From: Streptosporangium amethystogenes
Lineage (GTDB): Bacteria; Actinomycetota; Actinomycetes; Streptosporangiales; Streptosporangiaceae
DNA length: 64,000 nucleotides
Direction: 5' to 3'
Assembly: GCF_000721075.1 (NCBI RefSeq)
Contig: NZ_JOEQ01000018.1
Location: 1 to 64,000, forward strand
The position numbers and the translations under genes are program-made. The notes beneath the pieces were generated by a model. The model was not told where the DNA came from and did not search any database. It saw only the letters and a program-made list of their open reading frames with translations. Of the stretch, positions 16,661 to 24,346 are shown piece by piece; within the stretch, counting starts at the first letter, position 1, and each line of letters starts with the position of its first letter.

Positions 16661-17041
16661 TTAGATGCAATATCCGATCTTCATGGCGGACATCTGTATC
16701 TTGACGACCCGCTTGGACAGCCACTTGTCCTTGAAGTCGCAGAAGTAGTCCCAGCTGCCGTCGCTGTAGTCGATGTATCCGGACCAGCCGCCGGGCTCCA
16801 GTTTGTAGCCGAGCGAGTTGAGGGGGTAGTCGCCGGAGCAGTTCCTGCTCCACGTGCCGATGCTGGTGTCCGTCTTCCAGTACTTGTAAACCAGCTGGCT
16901 CGACTGGCACCCGGCCGCCGACGCCGCCGACGACGAGGTCGTGGCTATGGCCGTGGCGGGGGTGAATGCGACCGCCATTGCTATTCCGGTGACAGCCGTC
17001 GCGCTGAGCACTCTCTTGAGTCGCCGTCCGATGTTGAACAT
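16661..17041 (-). CDS. small secreted protein, Cys-rich
   Basis: 126 residues. The N-terminus (MFNIGRRLKRVLSATAVTGIAMAV then FTPATAIA) is a clear Sec signal peptide with cleavage likely near residue 32. The mature part of about 90 residues has four cysteines (AAGCQSS, SRNCSG, YFCDF, IGYCI), suggesting two disulfides. It is rich in Trp and Tyr (YKYWKTDTS, WSGYIDYSDGSWDYF), suggesting a compact beta-rich extracellular fold. I do not recognise a family. It is divergent from the SARP regulator gene, sharing a 272-base intergenic region, so that regulator may control it. Confidence 0.65.
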   Translation of the reverse strand: MFNIGRRLKRVLSATAVTGIAMAVAFTPATAIATTSSSAASAAGCQSSQLVYKYWKTDTSIGTWSRNCSGDYPLNSLGYKLEPGGWSGYIDYSDGSWDYFCDFKDKWLSKRVVKIQMSAMKIGYCI

Positions 17042-17243
17042 GTTGGTCCTTTCCGATCGTCGACATGGCGATTCCCTGCGGGTTTCGCGGTGCTCGCCAT
17101 GGAGTAAACCGTAACGAGAGGAAAACGAAAATCACCCCGGCCGCCAAACGAGGGTCCTCCCGTGGGCCGGCGCTCTCACCGGCTGCTCAATAAGACTCTG
17201 AGCTGGGATAATGACACCAAGCAAACCTTGCAGGAAAGGATGA

Positions 17244-17271
17244 CCGGCAGGAACCGGCAGGAGTCCGGCAG
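17244..17271 (+). promoter_or_regulatory. three heptameric direct repeats, SARP-type box
   Basis: CCGGCAG occurs at 17244-17250, 17254-17260 and 17265-17271, on a 10-11-bp period. SARP activators bind direct heptamers with about 11-bp spacing next to the -35 region. These lie 43 bases upstream of the SARP gene start, suggesting autoregulation or control of the divergent secreted-protein gene. Confidence 0.55.
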
Positions 17272-17313
17272 TTTTCGAAAAATTGGCGATCATCGTGGTA
17301 GCTTCGGCTTCCT

Positions 17314-20300
17314 ATGAAGACAGAGCGGCACACATTGGGCTCGTTTATCCTGGACCGTCGCCTGCGAGCCGGCCTCAACCAGAAGGAATTGGCCGCTCAA
17401 GCCGCATTGAGTGAACGTTCGCTGCGCGACCTGGAGGCCGGCCGGGTGAGCCGTCCGCGGGCCTCGTCCCTGTCGCGGCTCGCTGAGGCACTGGACATCA
17501 CCGGTGCCGACTTGGACACGCTGCTGGCCACCGTCCCCGCGAGCCCCGTGAGCCCCGTGAAGCCGCTCCGGATCGGCGTGCTGGGGCCGCTCTCCGTCCG
17601 CGTCGGCGACGCGGACGTTGATGTGCGGTCGGGCATGCAGCGCCGGTTGCTCGGCCTGCTGGCACTGCGGCCGGGGCAACCGGTGCACCGTGAGGAGATC
17701 ATCGACACGCTCTGGGGCGAGCGGCCTCCAAAGTCCTGTCTGAATCTGGTGCAGGGCTACGCCGGCTCCCTGCGCAAGCTGCTCACACACACGCGGACGC
17801 CCGGCTCCGCCGTCTCGCTGGGTCACGGCGGCTACGTCCTATCCTCGGAGGCCGGTGACCACGACGTGCTGCGGTTCGGCGATCTCGTCGCCCGCGCGCG
17901 GCAGGCCCACGACGAGGGCCGGTTCGCGACGGCGGCGGAGCTCTTCGACACCGCGCTGCGGTGCTGGCGCGGCCCGGTGCTGACCGGTGACAGCCCCCGG
18001 CTCGCTCAGCACCCCGCCGCCGTGGCGCTCAATCACGAACGCATCGCCGTCGCGCTGGCCTTCGCGGACCTCGCCCTGGGCACTGGCGATCATGAAAGGG
18101 TCGCTGTCCGGTTACGTACGCTCGTCGCCGACGAACCCCTGCACGAAGCCCTGTACGCCCGCCTCATCCTGGCGACGGCCGCCGCCGGGGACCAGGCCTC
18201 CGCACTACGTCTGTTCACGGCGGTCAGCGGCAGGCTCTCGGATGAGTTGGGCGCCGAACCGGGGCCCGTCCTGACGGCGGCGCACCTGCAGGTGCTGCGC
18301 CAGGAGCCACCCCGTCGCACGGTCACCTGCGCCGACAGGCCCAGTGCGCCCGGCCGGACGGGCCCCGGTCCGGAGCTCCCGATCGGCGAGGCCAGGCACA
18401 CCATCCCGGCACAACTCCCGATGGACGTCCGAGGCTTCGCCGGCCGCGCCGGCGAACTCGCCCGGCTGGACGGCCTGGTGAGGGCGAGCGCCGACCAGCC
18501 CACCGCTGTGACGATCATGACGGTCTCCGGCACAGCGGGAGTCGGCAAGACCACGCTGGCGGTGCACTGGGCGCACCGGGTCCGGGACAGGTTCCCTGAC
18601 GGGCAGCTCTACCTCAACCTGCGGGGTCACTCCAGAGAACCGCCACTGTGCACTGCCGAAGCGCTGACAGCGCTACTGCGCGCGCTGGATACGCCCCTGG
18701 AGCGGATCCCGGCCGACACCGCCCAGGCCGCCGCCCGCTACCGCTCGCTCCTCGCCGACCGGCGGATGCTCCTGCTGCTGGACGACGCGGCCTCGGCCAA
18801 GCAGGTGCGCCCCCTTCTTCCCGGCGCTCCCAACTGTTTCGTGCTCGTCACCAGCCGTAACCGCCTCAGCGGGCTGGTCGCGATGGAGGGTGCCCGGCGC
18901 ATCGTGCTCGACGTCCTGTCCCGGCAGGAGGCACACGAGTTGCTGGCCTCGGTGCTCGGACGGCGGCGAATCGACGCCGAGCCCGAGGCCGCCGCGCGAC
19001 TGACCGACCTGTGCGGCCGGCTGCCACTGGCGTTGCGGATCTCGGCAGCCCACCTGGCGGACCGGCCCGGGCGGGTGATCGCGAGCTACGCCGAGGAACT
19101 GGCCCGCGGCAACAGACTCGCCGCCTTGGAGATCGAGGAGGATCCGGAGACCGCCGTACGGGCCGCGCTGGATCGGTCGTACACCGCCCTGCGACCCGAC
19201 GCACGGCGGGCCTACCGGCTCCTCGGACTCGTGCCCGGCGCGGACTTCTCCCCGCAAGCCGCCGCGGCGGCGACGGGCCTGGCCGCAGACGAGACGGACC
19301 GGCTGCTACAGCGTTTGGCGGGCCAGCATCTGCTGAAGGAACGGGCAGCGGGCCGGTACGCCTTCCACGACCTGGTCCGGCTGCACGCGTGCGCCCAGGC
19401 GGCCTCCGAGGACGACCCCACCGAGCAGGCGGCCGCCGTCCGACGGGTCTGCCGCTGGTACCTGTCCGGGGTGGAGGCGGCGGCGGATTTCCTCTATCCC
19501 TACATGCTGCGTCTGCCGCCGCTCGGCGAGGCCGCCACCGGATTCTCGGACGCCCGCGACGCTCGGAGGTGGCTCGACGCCGAGTCGGCGAACCTGGTGA
19601 CCGCGACGGTGGAGGCCGCAGCGGGCTCGGCGCGTCAGGAGGCCTGGCACCTGGCGCTGGCGCTGCGCGGCTACCTCTGGATGTCAGGCGACCTGACGGC
19701 GGCCGAGGCGACGGCTGCCGCAGCGCTTACCGCTGCACGGACGGCGGGCGACGCCCGAGGCCAGGCGGCGGCCAGACTCGCCCTCGGCCAGACCCTGAAC
19801 AAGCTCGGCCGACCCGGGGAGGCCCGGCACCACCTCGACGAGGCCGCCCGCGTGAGCACCCGGCTCGGCTGGCAGGAGCACTTGACGGCGACGTGCACCA
19901 CGCTGGGCACACTGCACCTCTGGCACGGCCGGCTCCATGACGCGGCCGGCCACTACCGCAGAGGCCTGGAACTGAGCCTGGCGCGCGGCCATCTGGAGGG
20001 CGCGGCGGTCAACCTCGTCAAGCTCGCCTTCACGGCCCTGCACGCCGGAGACCTGGACCAGGCCGTGTCGTACGGCGAGCAGGTGCTGACGCACTACAGC
20101 GTCGCCGGGTCGGGAGGAGACGGCTACCCCGTCACCCTCGACGCGCTGGGCGAAGCCTGCCACCTGCTCGGCCGGTTCGACCAGGCCCTCGCCCACTCCG
20201 ACCGCGCGCTGGAGGCCTACCGGCGGATCGGCAGCTCCGTGGAGGAGCCGATCATGCGGACCACCCGCGTCGCGGTGCACTGCGACGCGGGCCGCTACGA

Positions 20301-20850
20301 CCAGGCGCTGCGAGAGGCCGAGGCGATCATGCATGTCACGCGCGGCTCGGACGGACGGCCCCGGGCCGCCGCCCTGGCCGCGCTCGGCACGGCGCACCGG
20401 CACCTGGAAAGCCCCTCAGCGATCGGGCATCTGGAGGCGGCCCTGACCGAGCTGGAGTCCGGCAGAGACCGCGTGCTGGAGACGCAGACCCGGCTGGAAC
20501 TGGCCGCGGCCCGTCTGTCGGCCGGTCGGCTCTCTGCCGCCCAGGCCGACGCTGAACAGGCTCTGGCCGTCGCGAGGCACGCGGGCTACCGCGTGTATGA
20601 GGGGCAGGGCCTGCTCGTCCTCGCCACCGTCGATCTCGCCCGCGACCGGCCGGAACAGGCCGCGAAACGCGCGACGCGCGCCCTCGCCCTGCACCGGCGG
20701 TCCGGTTACCGGCTCGGGCAGGGGCGGGTGCTCCTCCTACTGGCCGCCATCGCCACCCGCGCCGGTCGGCCGGACACCTACCGCGCGGAGGCCAGGCGCA
20801 TCCTGGCTGAGATCGGAGCCGTCGCCGTCCCGTTCGACCGGTACGGGTAG
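17314..20850 (+). CDS. AfsR/SARP-type giant regulator with N-terminal XRE domain
   Basis: A 1178-residue regulator. In order: XRE helix-turn-helix (about 8-65, LNQKELAAQAALSERSLRDL); OmpR-like winged helix plus BTAD of the SARP type (about 85-330, IGVLGPLSVRVGD, LLGLLALRPGQPVHREEIID, NLVQGYAGSLRKLL); NB-ARC ATPase (about 375-660) with P-loop GTAGVGKTT near 406 and LLLLDDAAS Walker B; and TPR-like helical repeats to the end (about 790-1160). Streptomyces AfsR activates secondary metabolism and development. The extra XRE domain ahead of the SARP region is a less common layout. The gene is single, with CCGGCAG repeats in its promoter. No biosynthetic cluster adjoins it. Confidence 0.88.
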   Translation: MKTERHTLGSFILDRRLRAGLNQKELAAQAALSERSLRDLEAGRVSRPRASSLSRLAEALDITGADLDTLLATVPASPVSPVKPLRIGVLGPLSVRVGDADVDVRSGMQRRLLGLLALRPGQPVHREEIIDTLWGERPPKSCLNLVQGYAGSLRKLLTHTRTPGSAVSLGHGGYVLSSEAGDHDVLRFGDLVARARQAHDEGRFATAAELFDTALRCWRGPVLTGDSPRLAQHPAAVALNHERIAVALAFADLALGTGDHERVAVRLRTLVADEPLHEALYARLILATAAAGDQASALRLFTAVSGRLSDELGAEPGPVLTAAHLQVLRQEPPRRTVTCADRPSAPGRTGPGPELPIGEARHTIPAQLPMDVRGFAGRAGELARLDGLVRASADQPTAVTIMTVSGTAGVGKTTLAVHWAHRVRDRFPDGQLYLNLRGHSREPPLCTAEALTALLRALDTPLERIPADTAQAAARYRSLLADRRMLLLLDDAASAKQVRPLLPGAPNCFVLVTSRNRLSGLVAMEGARRIVLDVLSRQEAHELLASVLGRRRIDAEPEAAARLTDLCGRLPLALRISAAHLADRPGRVIASYAEELARGNRLAALEIEEDPETAVRAALDRSYTALRPDARRAYRLLGLVPGADFSPQAAAAATGLAADETDRLLQRLAGQHLLKERAAGRYAFHDLVRLHACAQAASEDDPTEQAAAVRRVCRWYLSGVEAAADFLYPYMLRLPPLGEAATGFSDARDARRWLDAESANLVTATVEAAAGSARQEAWHLALALRGYLWMSGDLTAAEATAAAALTAARTAGDARGQAAARLALGQTLNKLGRPGEARHHLDEAARVSTRLGWQEHLTATCTTLGTLHLWHGRLHDAAGHYRRGLELSLARGHLEGAAVNLVKLAFTALHAGDLDQAVSYGEQVLTHYSVAGSGGDGYPVTLDALGEACHLLGRFDQALAHSDRALEAYRRIGSSVEEPIMRTTRVAVHCDAGRYDQALREAEAIMHVTRGSDGRPRAAALAALGTAHRHLESPSAIGHLEAALTELESGRDRVLETQTRLELAAARLSAGRLSAAQADAEQALAVARHAGYRVYEGQGLLVLATVDLARDRPEQAAKRATRALALHRRSGYRLGQGRVLLLLAAIATRAGRPDTYRAEARRILAEIGAVAVPFDRYG

Positions 20851-20877
20851 TCCCGGTCAGCAGGCCAGGGCCATGCC

Positions 20878-20913
20878 GTTGGGTCACCTGGCTTGACGTC
20901 GGTGCCGCAGTGG
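20878..20913 (-). repeat. msrA 3'-end copy 5 (core only)
   Basis: On the minus strand this reads GHCGTDVKPGDP, matching the repeat core with a three-codon deletion relative to MsrA. It lies about 115 bases beyond the msrA stop, between that stop and the end of the SARP gene. It has no CQTGL tail. Confidence 0.55.
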
Positions 20914-20978
20914 CCGAGGAGGGCCGGCATCGACCCGCCCGGATCGGCGGAAGGGCGATGACGAAGTCGCAGGCGGAT

Positions 20979-21011
20979 ACGGCTCACGCCCGAAAACCGG
21001 GGGTGAGCCGT
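20979..21011 (-). terminator. msrA terminator hairpin
   Basis: ACGGCTCAC (20979-20987) pairs with GTGAGCCGT (21003-21011), extended by a GCCC/GGG inner stem. It lies 18 bases beyond the msrA stop. The same stem sequence follows msrA-like copy 1 at 9734-9766. Confidence 0.65.
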
Positions 21012-21028
21012 AAAGGTGAGGTTCGGCG

Positions 21029-21718
21029 CTACTCCTCCGTCGGGACCAGGCCCGTCTGACAGGCGGCCCACTCGGACGGGTCACCCAGTTTGACGCTGGT
21101 GCCGCCGATGCCGCAGTAGCCGCCGGGGTTCTTGTAAAGGTACTGCTGGTGATACGGCTCCGCGTAGAAGTAGTCGCCGGCGGGGGCGATCTGGGTGGTG
21201 ATGGCGCCGTAGCCCGCGTCGGTGAGGACCTTCTGGTAGGCGTCACGCGAGGTCAGGGCGGCCTTCTCCTGCTCGGGTGAGTGGACGTGGATCGCCGAGC
21301 GGTACTGCGTGCCGACGTCGTTGCCCTGCCGCATGCCCTGGGTAGGGTTGTGCGACTCCCAGAAGACGCGCAGCAGTTCCTCGTAGGACACCCGGGCCGG
21401 GTCGAAGACGACGCGGACGAGTTCGGTGTGACCGGTCTGGCCGGTGCAGACCTCCTCGTAGGTCGGGTTCGGGGTGTAGCCGCCCCCGTAGCCGACCGAG
21501 GTGGAGACCACACCCGGGGTCTGCCAGAAAATGCGCTCGGCGCCCCAGAAACAACCGAGGCCGAAGTCCGCGATCTCACTCCCCTCGGGGTACGGCGGAG
21601 CCAGCGAAGCGTCGAGAACCTCATGACGCTCGGGCACCGCCATCCTGGTGGCGCGGCCCGGGAGCGCGTTCTCCGGGAACACCATGGAAGTCTTGTCCTT
21701 GCCGAACAACCAGCCCAT
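21029..21718 (-). CDS. msrA: peptide-methionine (S)-S-oxide reductase
   Basis: 229 residues. It reduces methionine-S-sulfoxide in proteins using thioredoxin. The catalytic cysteine is C56 in GLGCFWGAE. Family blocks follow: [44 protein letters not shown] and [15 protein letters not shown]. The C-terminus [20 protein letters not shown] then VPTEE is longer than the usual GGTGVSCPxG end. About a dozen residues ([10 protein letters not shown]) appear inserted before the last Cys. It starts at ATG 21718 with CAGGAGGAGG upstream and is divergent from rarD. The last 30 codons recur in five partial copies towards lower coordinates. Confidence 0.95.
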   Translation of the reverse strand: MGWLFGKDKTSMVFPENALPGRATRMAVPERHEVLDASLAPPYPEGSEIADFGLGCFWGAERIFWQTPGVVSTSVGYGGGYTPNPTYEEVCTGQTGHTELVRVVFDPARVSYEELLRVFWESHNPTQGMRQGNDVGTQYRSAIHVHSPEQEKAALTSRDAYQKVLTDAGYGAITTQIAPAGDYFYAEPYHQQYLYKNPGGYCGIGGTSVKLGDPSEWAACQTGLVPTEE

Positions 21719-21854
21719 TGCGAACCTCCTCCTGACACGTTCTCACCAGGAAGCAACCGGGGGCGACTCCCCCGTGTTCCCACAAGCGTTTCTTAACTGA
21801 TCGAAAAGTACAGCTAAATTGTATTAAATCAAGTAAGGAGTAAAGATAGGGGTC

Positions 21855-22775
21855 ATGCCTGAAACGCGCCGCGGAGTTCTCTACGGCATCGCCGCCTACG
21901 CCATGTGGGGCCTGTTCCCGCTCTATTGGCCGCTCCTGAAGCCCTCCGGCGCCCTGGAGATCCTCGCCCACCGCATCGCCTGGTCCCTGGTCGCCGTCGT
22001 CGCCATCCTGGCGGTGCGGCGCCACTGGTCCTGGTTCCGCGAGCTCCTGCGCACCCCGAGAAAGATCGGCCTGCTCGTCCTGGCCGCGGTGCTCGTCACG
22101 CTCAACTGGGGCGTCTACATCTACGCCGTCAACACCGGGCACGTGGTCGAGAGCTCGTTCGGCTACTTCATCACCCCCCTGATCAGCGTGCTCTTCGGCG
22201 TCCTGCTACTGAAGGAGCGACTGAGACCGTGGCAGTGGGCCGCGGTGGGGCTGGGGGCGGCGGCCGTGGTCGTCCTGGCCGTCGACTACGGGCGGCCGCC
22301 GTGGATCGCACTGGCGCTGGCCGCCAGTTTCGGCACCTACGGGCTGGTCAAGAAGACCGCCGGGGTGGGTGCGGCGGAGAGCATGACGGTCGAGACACTG
22401 GTGCTGCTGCTGCCCGCGCTGGGTTACCTGACCTATCTGGGACAGCAGGGGACGAGCACGTTCGGCAACTGGGGTACGGGCCACACGCTCCTGCTGGCCG
22501 GAGCGGGTGTGGTCACCGCCGTCCCGATGCTCTGCTTCACCGCCGCCGCGATCAGGGTGCCGCTCACCACGATCGGCCTGCTGCAGTACATCGCCCCGAT
22601 CCTGCAGTTCCTGTGCGGGGTGTTCATCGTGCACGAGGTCATGCCGCCCAGCCGCTGGGTGGGGTTCGCCATCATCTGGCTGGCGCTGTCGGTCTTCACC
22701 TGGGACAGTCTCAGGACGGCCACCCAGGCCCGCCGTACGGTGTCCGAGCGGGTAGCCGTACAGAACGCCTCATAA
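21855..22775 (+). CDS. rarD: RarD-type EamA transporter
   Basis: 306 residues with ten predicted transmembrane helices in two EamA halves. It begins RRGVLYGIAAYAMWGLFPLY, the diagnostic RarD start, and continues with NWGVYIYAVNTGHVVESSFGYF, which matches the RarD family (chloramphenicol-sensitive protein) closely. The promoter region shared with msrA is A/T-rich. It probably exports a small metabolite; no substrate is established. The convergent MarR gene stops 4 bases after it. Confidence 0.88.
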   Translation: MPETRRGVLYGIAAYAMWGLFPLYWPLLKPSGALEILAHRIAWSLVAVVAILAVRRHWSWFRELLRTPRKIGLLVLAAVLVTLNWGVYIYAVNTGHVVESSFGYFITPLISVLFGVLLLKERLRPWQWAAVGLGAAAVVVLAVDYGRPPWIALALAASFGTYGLVKKTAGVGAAESMTVETLVLLLPALGYLTYLGQQGTSTFGNWGTGHTLLLAGAGVVTAVPMLCFTAAAIRVPLTTIGLLQYIAPILQFLCGVFIVHEVMPPSRWVGFAIIWLALSVFTWDSLRTATQARRTVSERVAVQNAS

Positions 22776-22779
22776 AGCC

Positions 22780-23181
22780 TCAGGAGCCGCGTACGGCGAG
22801 GACCAGAGGGGTGAAGAGCGGGTCGAAGCCCGCCTGCTCCAGCGCGGAGGTCAGGGAGCGCTCATAGGTGGGCGTGGCATCGGCCAGGCGGGTGCGTCCC
22901 TCCTCGGTGATCACCGAGTAGACACCGCGACGGTCATCCGAGCAGAGGTCGCGCCGGGTCATCCCGGCCTCTTCGAGGCGGGCGACGAGGCGGGTCACCG
23001 AGCTCTGGTTGAGTCCCACCGCCTCGGCCAGCTCCTGCATACGCATGCAGCCACCGGAGGCGGCGGCGAGTTGGATCAGTGCGCGGTACTCCGACAGCCC
23101 CAGGCCGTGACCGCGCTGGAGTGCCTTGGTCAACTCCGCCTCCACGCGTGCGTGCAAGAGGGCGAAATGGTCCCACGACAT
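22780..23181 (-). CDS. MarR-family regulator
   Basis: 133 residues. The winged helix (about 30-100) reads LGLSEYRALIQLAAA, MRMQELAEAVGLNQSSVTRLV and the wing DDRRGVYSVITEEGRTRLADA. The ends are dimerisation helices. It is convergent with rarD. Fifty bases upstream of its start lies a perfect inverted repeat (TTATTTGC/GCAAATAA), a good candidate for autoregulation. Ligand and targets unknown. Confidence 0.9.
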   Translation of the reverse strand: MSWDHFALLHARVEAELTKALQRGHGLGLSEYRALIQLAAASGGCMRMQELAEAVGLNQSSVTRLVARLEEAGMTRRDLCSDDRRGVYSVITEEGRTRLADATPTYERSLTSALEQAGFDPLFTPLVLAVRGS

Positions 23182-23232
23182 GGTGATTCCTCCTGGAGTG
23201 TGCTGTCCGGCAGGAGTCTACATGCACATACA

Positions 23233-23256
23233 TTATTTGCTTTGCCCTGCAAATAA
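23233..23256 (-). promoter_or_regulatory. inverted repeat upstream of MarR gene
   Basis: TTATTTGC (23233-23240) and GCAAATAA (23249-23256) form a perfect 8-bp inverted repeat with an 8-base centre. It lies between the MarR start and the terminator of the polyprenyl synthase gene. Likely MarR operator. Confidence 0.55.
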
Positions 23257-23277
23257 CATCGTGGGAGAAACACGAAA

Positions 23278-23309
23278 AACCCGGCTCGGCGCTGTCGCCG
23301 AGCCGGGTT
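23278..23309 (-). terminator. terminator of the nuo/polyprenyl synthase transcript
   Basis: AACCCGGCTCGGCG (23278-23291), loop CTGT, CGCCGAGCCGGGTT (23296-23309): a perfect 14-bp stem 28 bases beyond the stop of the synthase gene. It closes the 19-kb minus-strand respiratory block. Confidence 0.85.
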
Positions 23310-23336
23310 GGACTGGGTCCGGTCCTGGACCGGCGG

Positions 23337-24332
23337 TCAACCGGAGCGCTCGACGACGTAGTCGCAGAGGGCCAGGTAGGCGGCGCGGGCCGGGATGTCG
23401 GGAAGGCCCGCGAGGTCCTCGCGGGCCCGGTCGGCCCAGTCGAGCAGCTCGGCGCGGGCATGTCCCATGGCGGGGTCGGCGCGGAGCAGACGCAGGGTCT
23501 CCTCGATGTCCTCCTCGGCCACCGGACCGGCCAGCAACTCGCGCAGCCGGGCGCTCTCGGGGTTGTCCGACGCCAGGACGTAGAGCACGGGCAGGGTCCG
23601 GACGCCCTCGCGCAGGTCGGTGCCCGGCGTCTTGCCCGACTCGGCCGTCTCCGAGGCGACGTCCAGCAGGTCGTCGCCGAGCTGCCAGGCGACCCCGATG
23701 GCCTCGCAGGCCCGGGTCAGTCGCTCGACCACCTCGGGCGTGGCACCGCTGAGCATGGCGCCGAAGCGGCCGGAGGTGGCGATCAGCGAACCGGTCTTGT
23801 CGGCCAGCACCCCGATGTAGTGGGCCACCGGGTCCTCGCCGGAGCGGGGGCCGATGGTCTCGCGGATCTGGCCGCGGACCAGCCGGGAGAACGTCTGCGC
23901 CTGGATCCTGATGACGTCGGAGCCAAGGTCGGCGAGGATCTCCGAGGCCTGGGCGAACAGGTAGTCGCCGGTCAGGATGGCCACGGTGTTGTCCCAGCGG
24001 GCGTTGGCCGACGGAGAGCCCCGGCGGACCGGGGCCTCGTCCATCACGTCGTCGTGGTAGAGCGTCGCCAGGTGGGTCAGCTCGATCACCACGGCCCCGG
24101 GCACCACTCCCGCCGCCGCGGGCGAGCCGAACTGGGCGGCGAGCAGGACCAGCATGGCCCGGAACCTCTTGCCACCCGCCTCGATGAGGTGCTTGGACGC
24201 CTCCGTGACGAAGGCGTCCTCACTCTCCACCGAGGAACGCAGCAGTTTCTCGACCTCGGCCAGGCCGGTAGCAAGGTCCTGCGCCAACCGTTCGTCGACG
24301 AACGGAAGATCAACAACCGGTGGCGCAGCCAT
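23337..24332 (-). CDS. polyprenyl diphosphate synthase (menaquinone side chain)
   Basis: 331 residues, all-alpha trans-isoprenyl diphosphate synthase. The first aspartate-rich motif is in LYHDDVMDEAPVRRG (D94, D95). The second is in WQLGDDLLDVASE near 225, with GGKRFRAML at the substrate-binding region. It makes a long-chain (hepta- to nonaprenyl) diphosphate, most likely the menaquinone tail. It begins 14 bases after the nuoN stop and ends at a strong terminator. It is therefore probably the last gene of the nuo transcript, supplying the quinone used by the complex. Confidence 0.88.
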   Translation of the reverse strand: MAAPPVVDLPFVDERLAQDLATGLAEVEKLLRSSVESEDAFVTEASKHLIEAGGKRFRAMLVLLAAQFGSPAAAGVVPGAVVIELTHLATLYHDDVMDEAPVRRGSPSANARWDNTVAILTGDYLFAQASEILADLGSDVIRIQAQTFSRLVRGQIRETIGPRSGEDPVAHYIGVLADKTGSLIATSGRFGAMLSGATPEVVERLTRACEAIGVAWQLGDDLLDVASETAESGKTPGTDLREGVRTLPVLYVLASDNPESARLRELLAGPVAEEDIEETLRLLRADPAMGHARAELLDWADRAREDLAGLPDIPARAAYLALCDYVVERSG

Positions 24333-24346
24333 GAACCGTTACTCCT

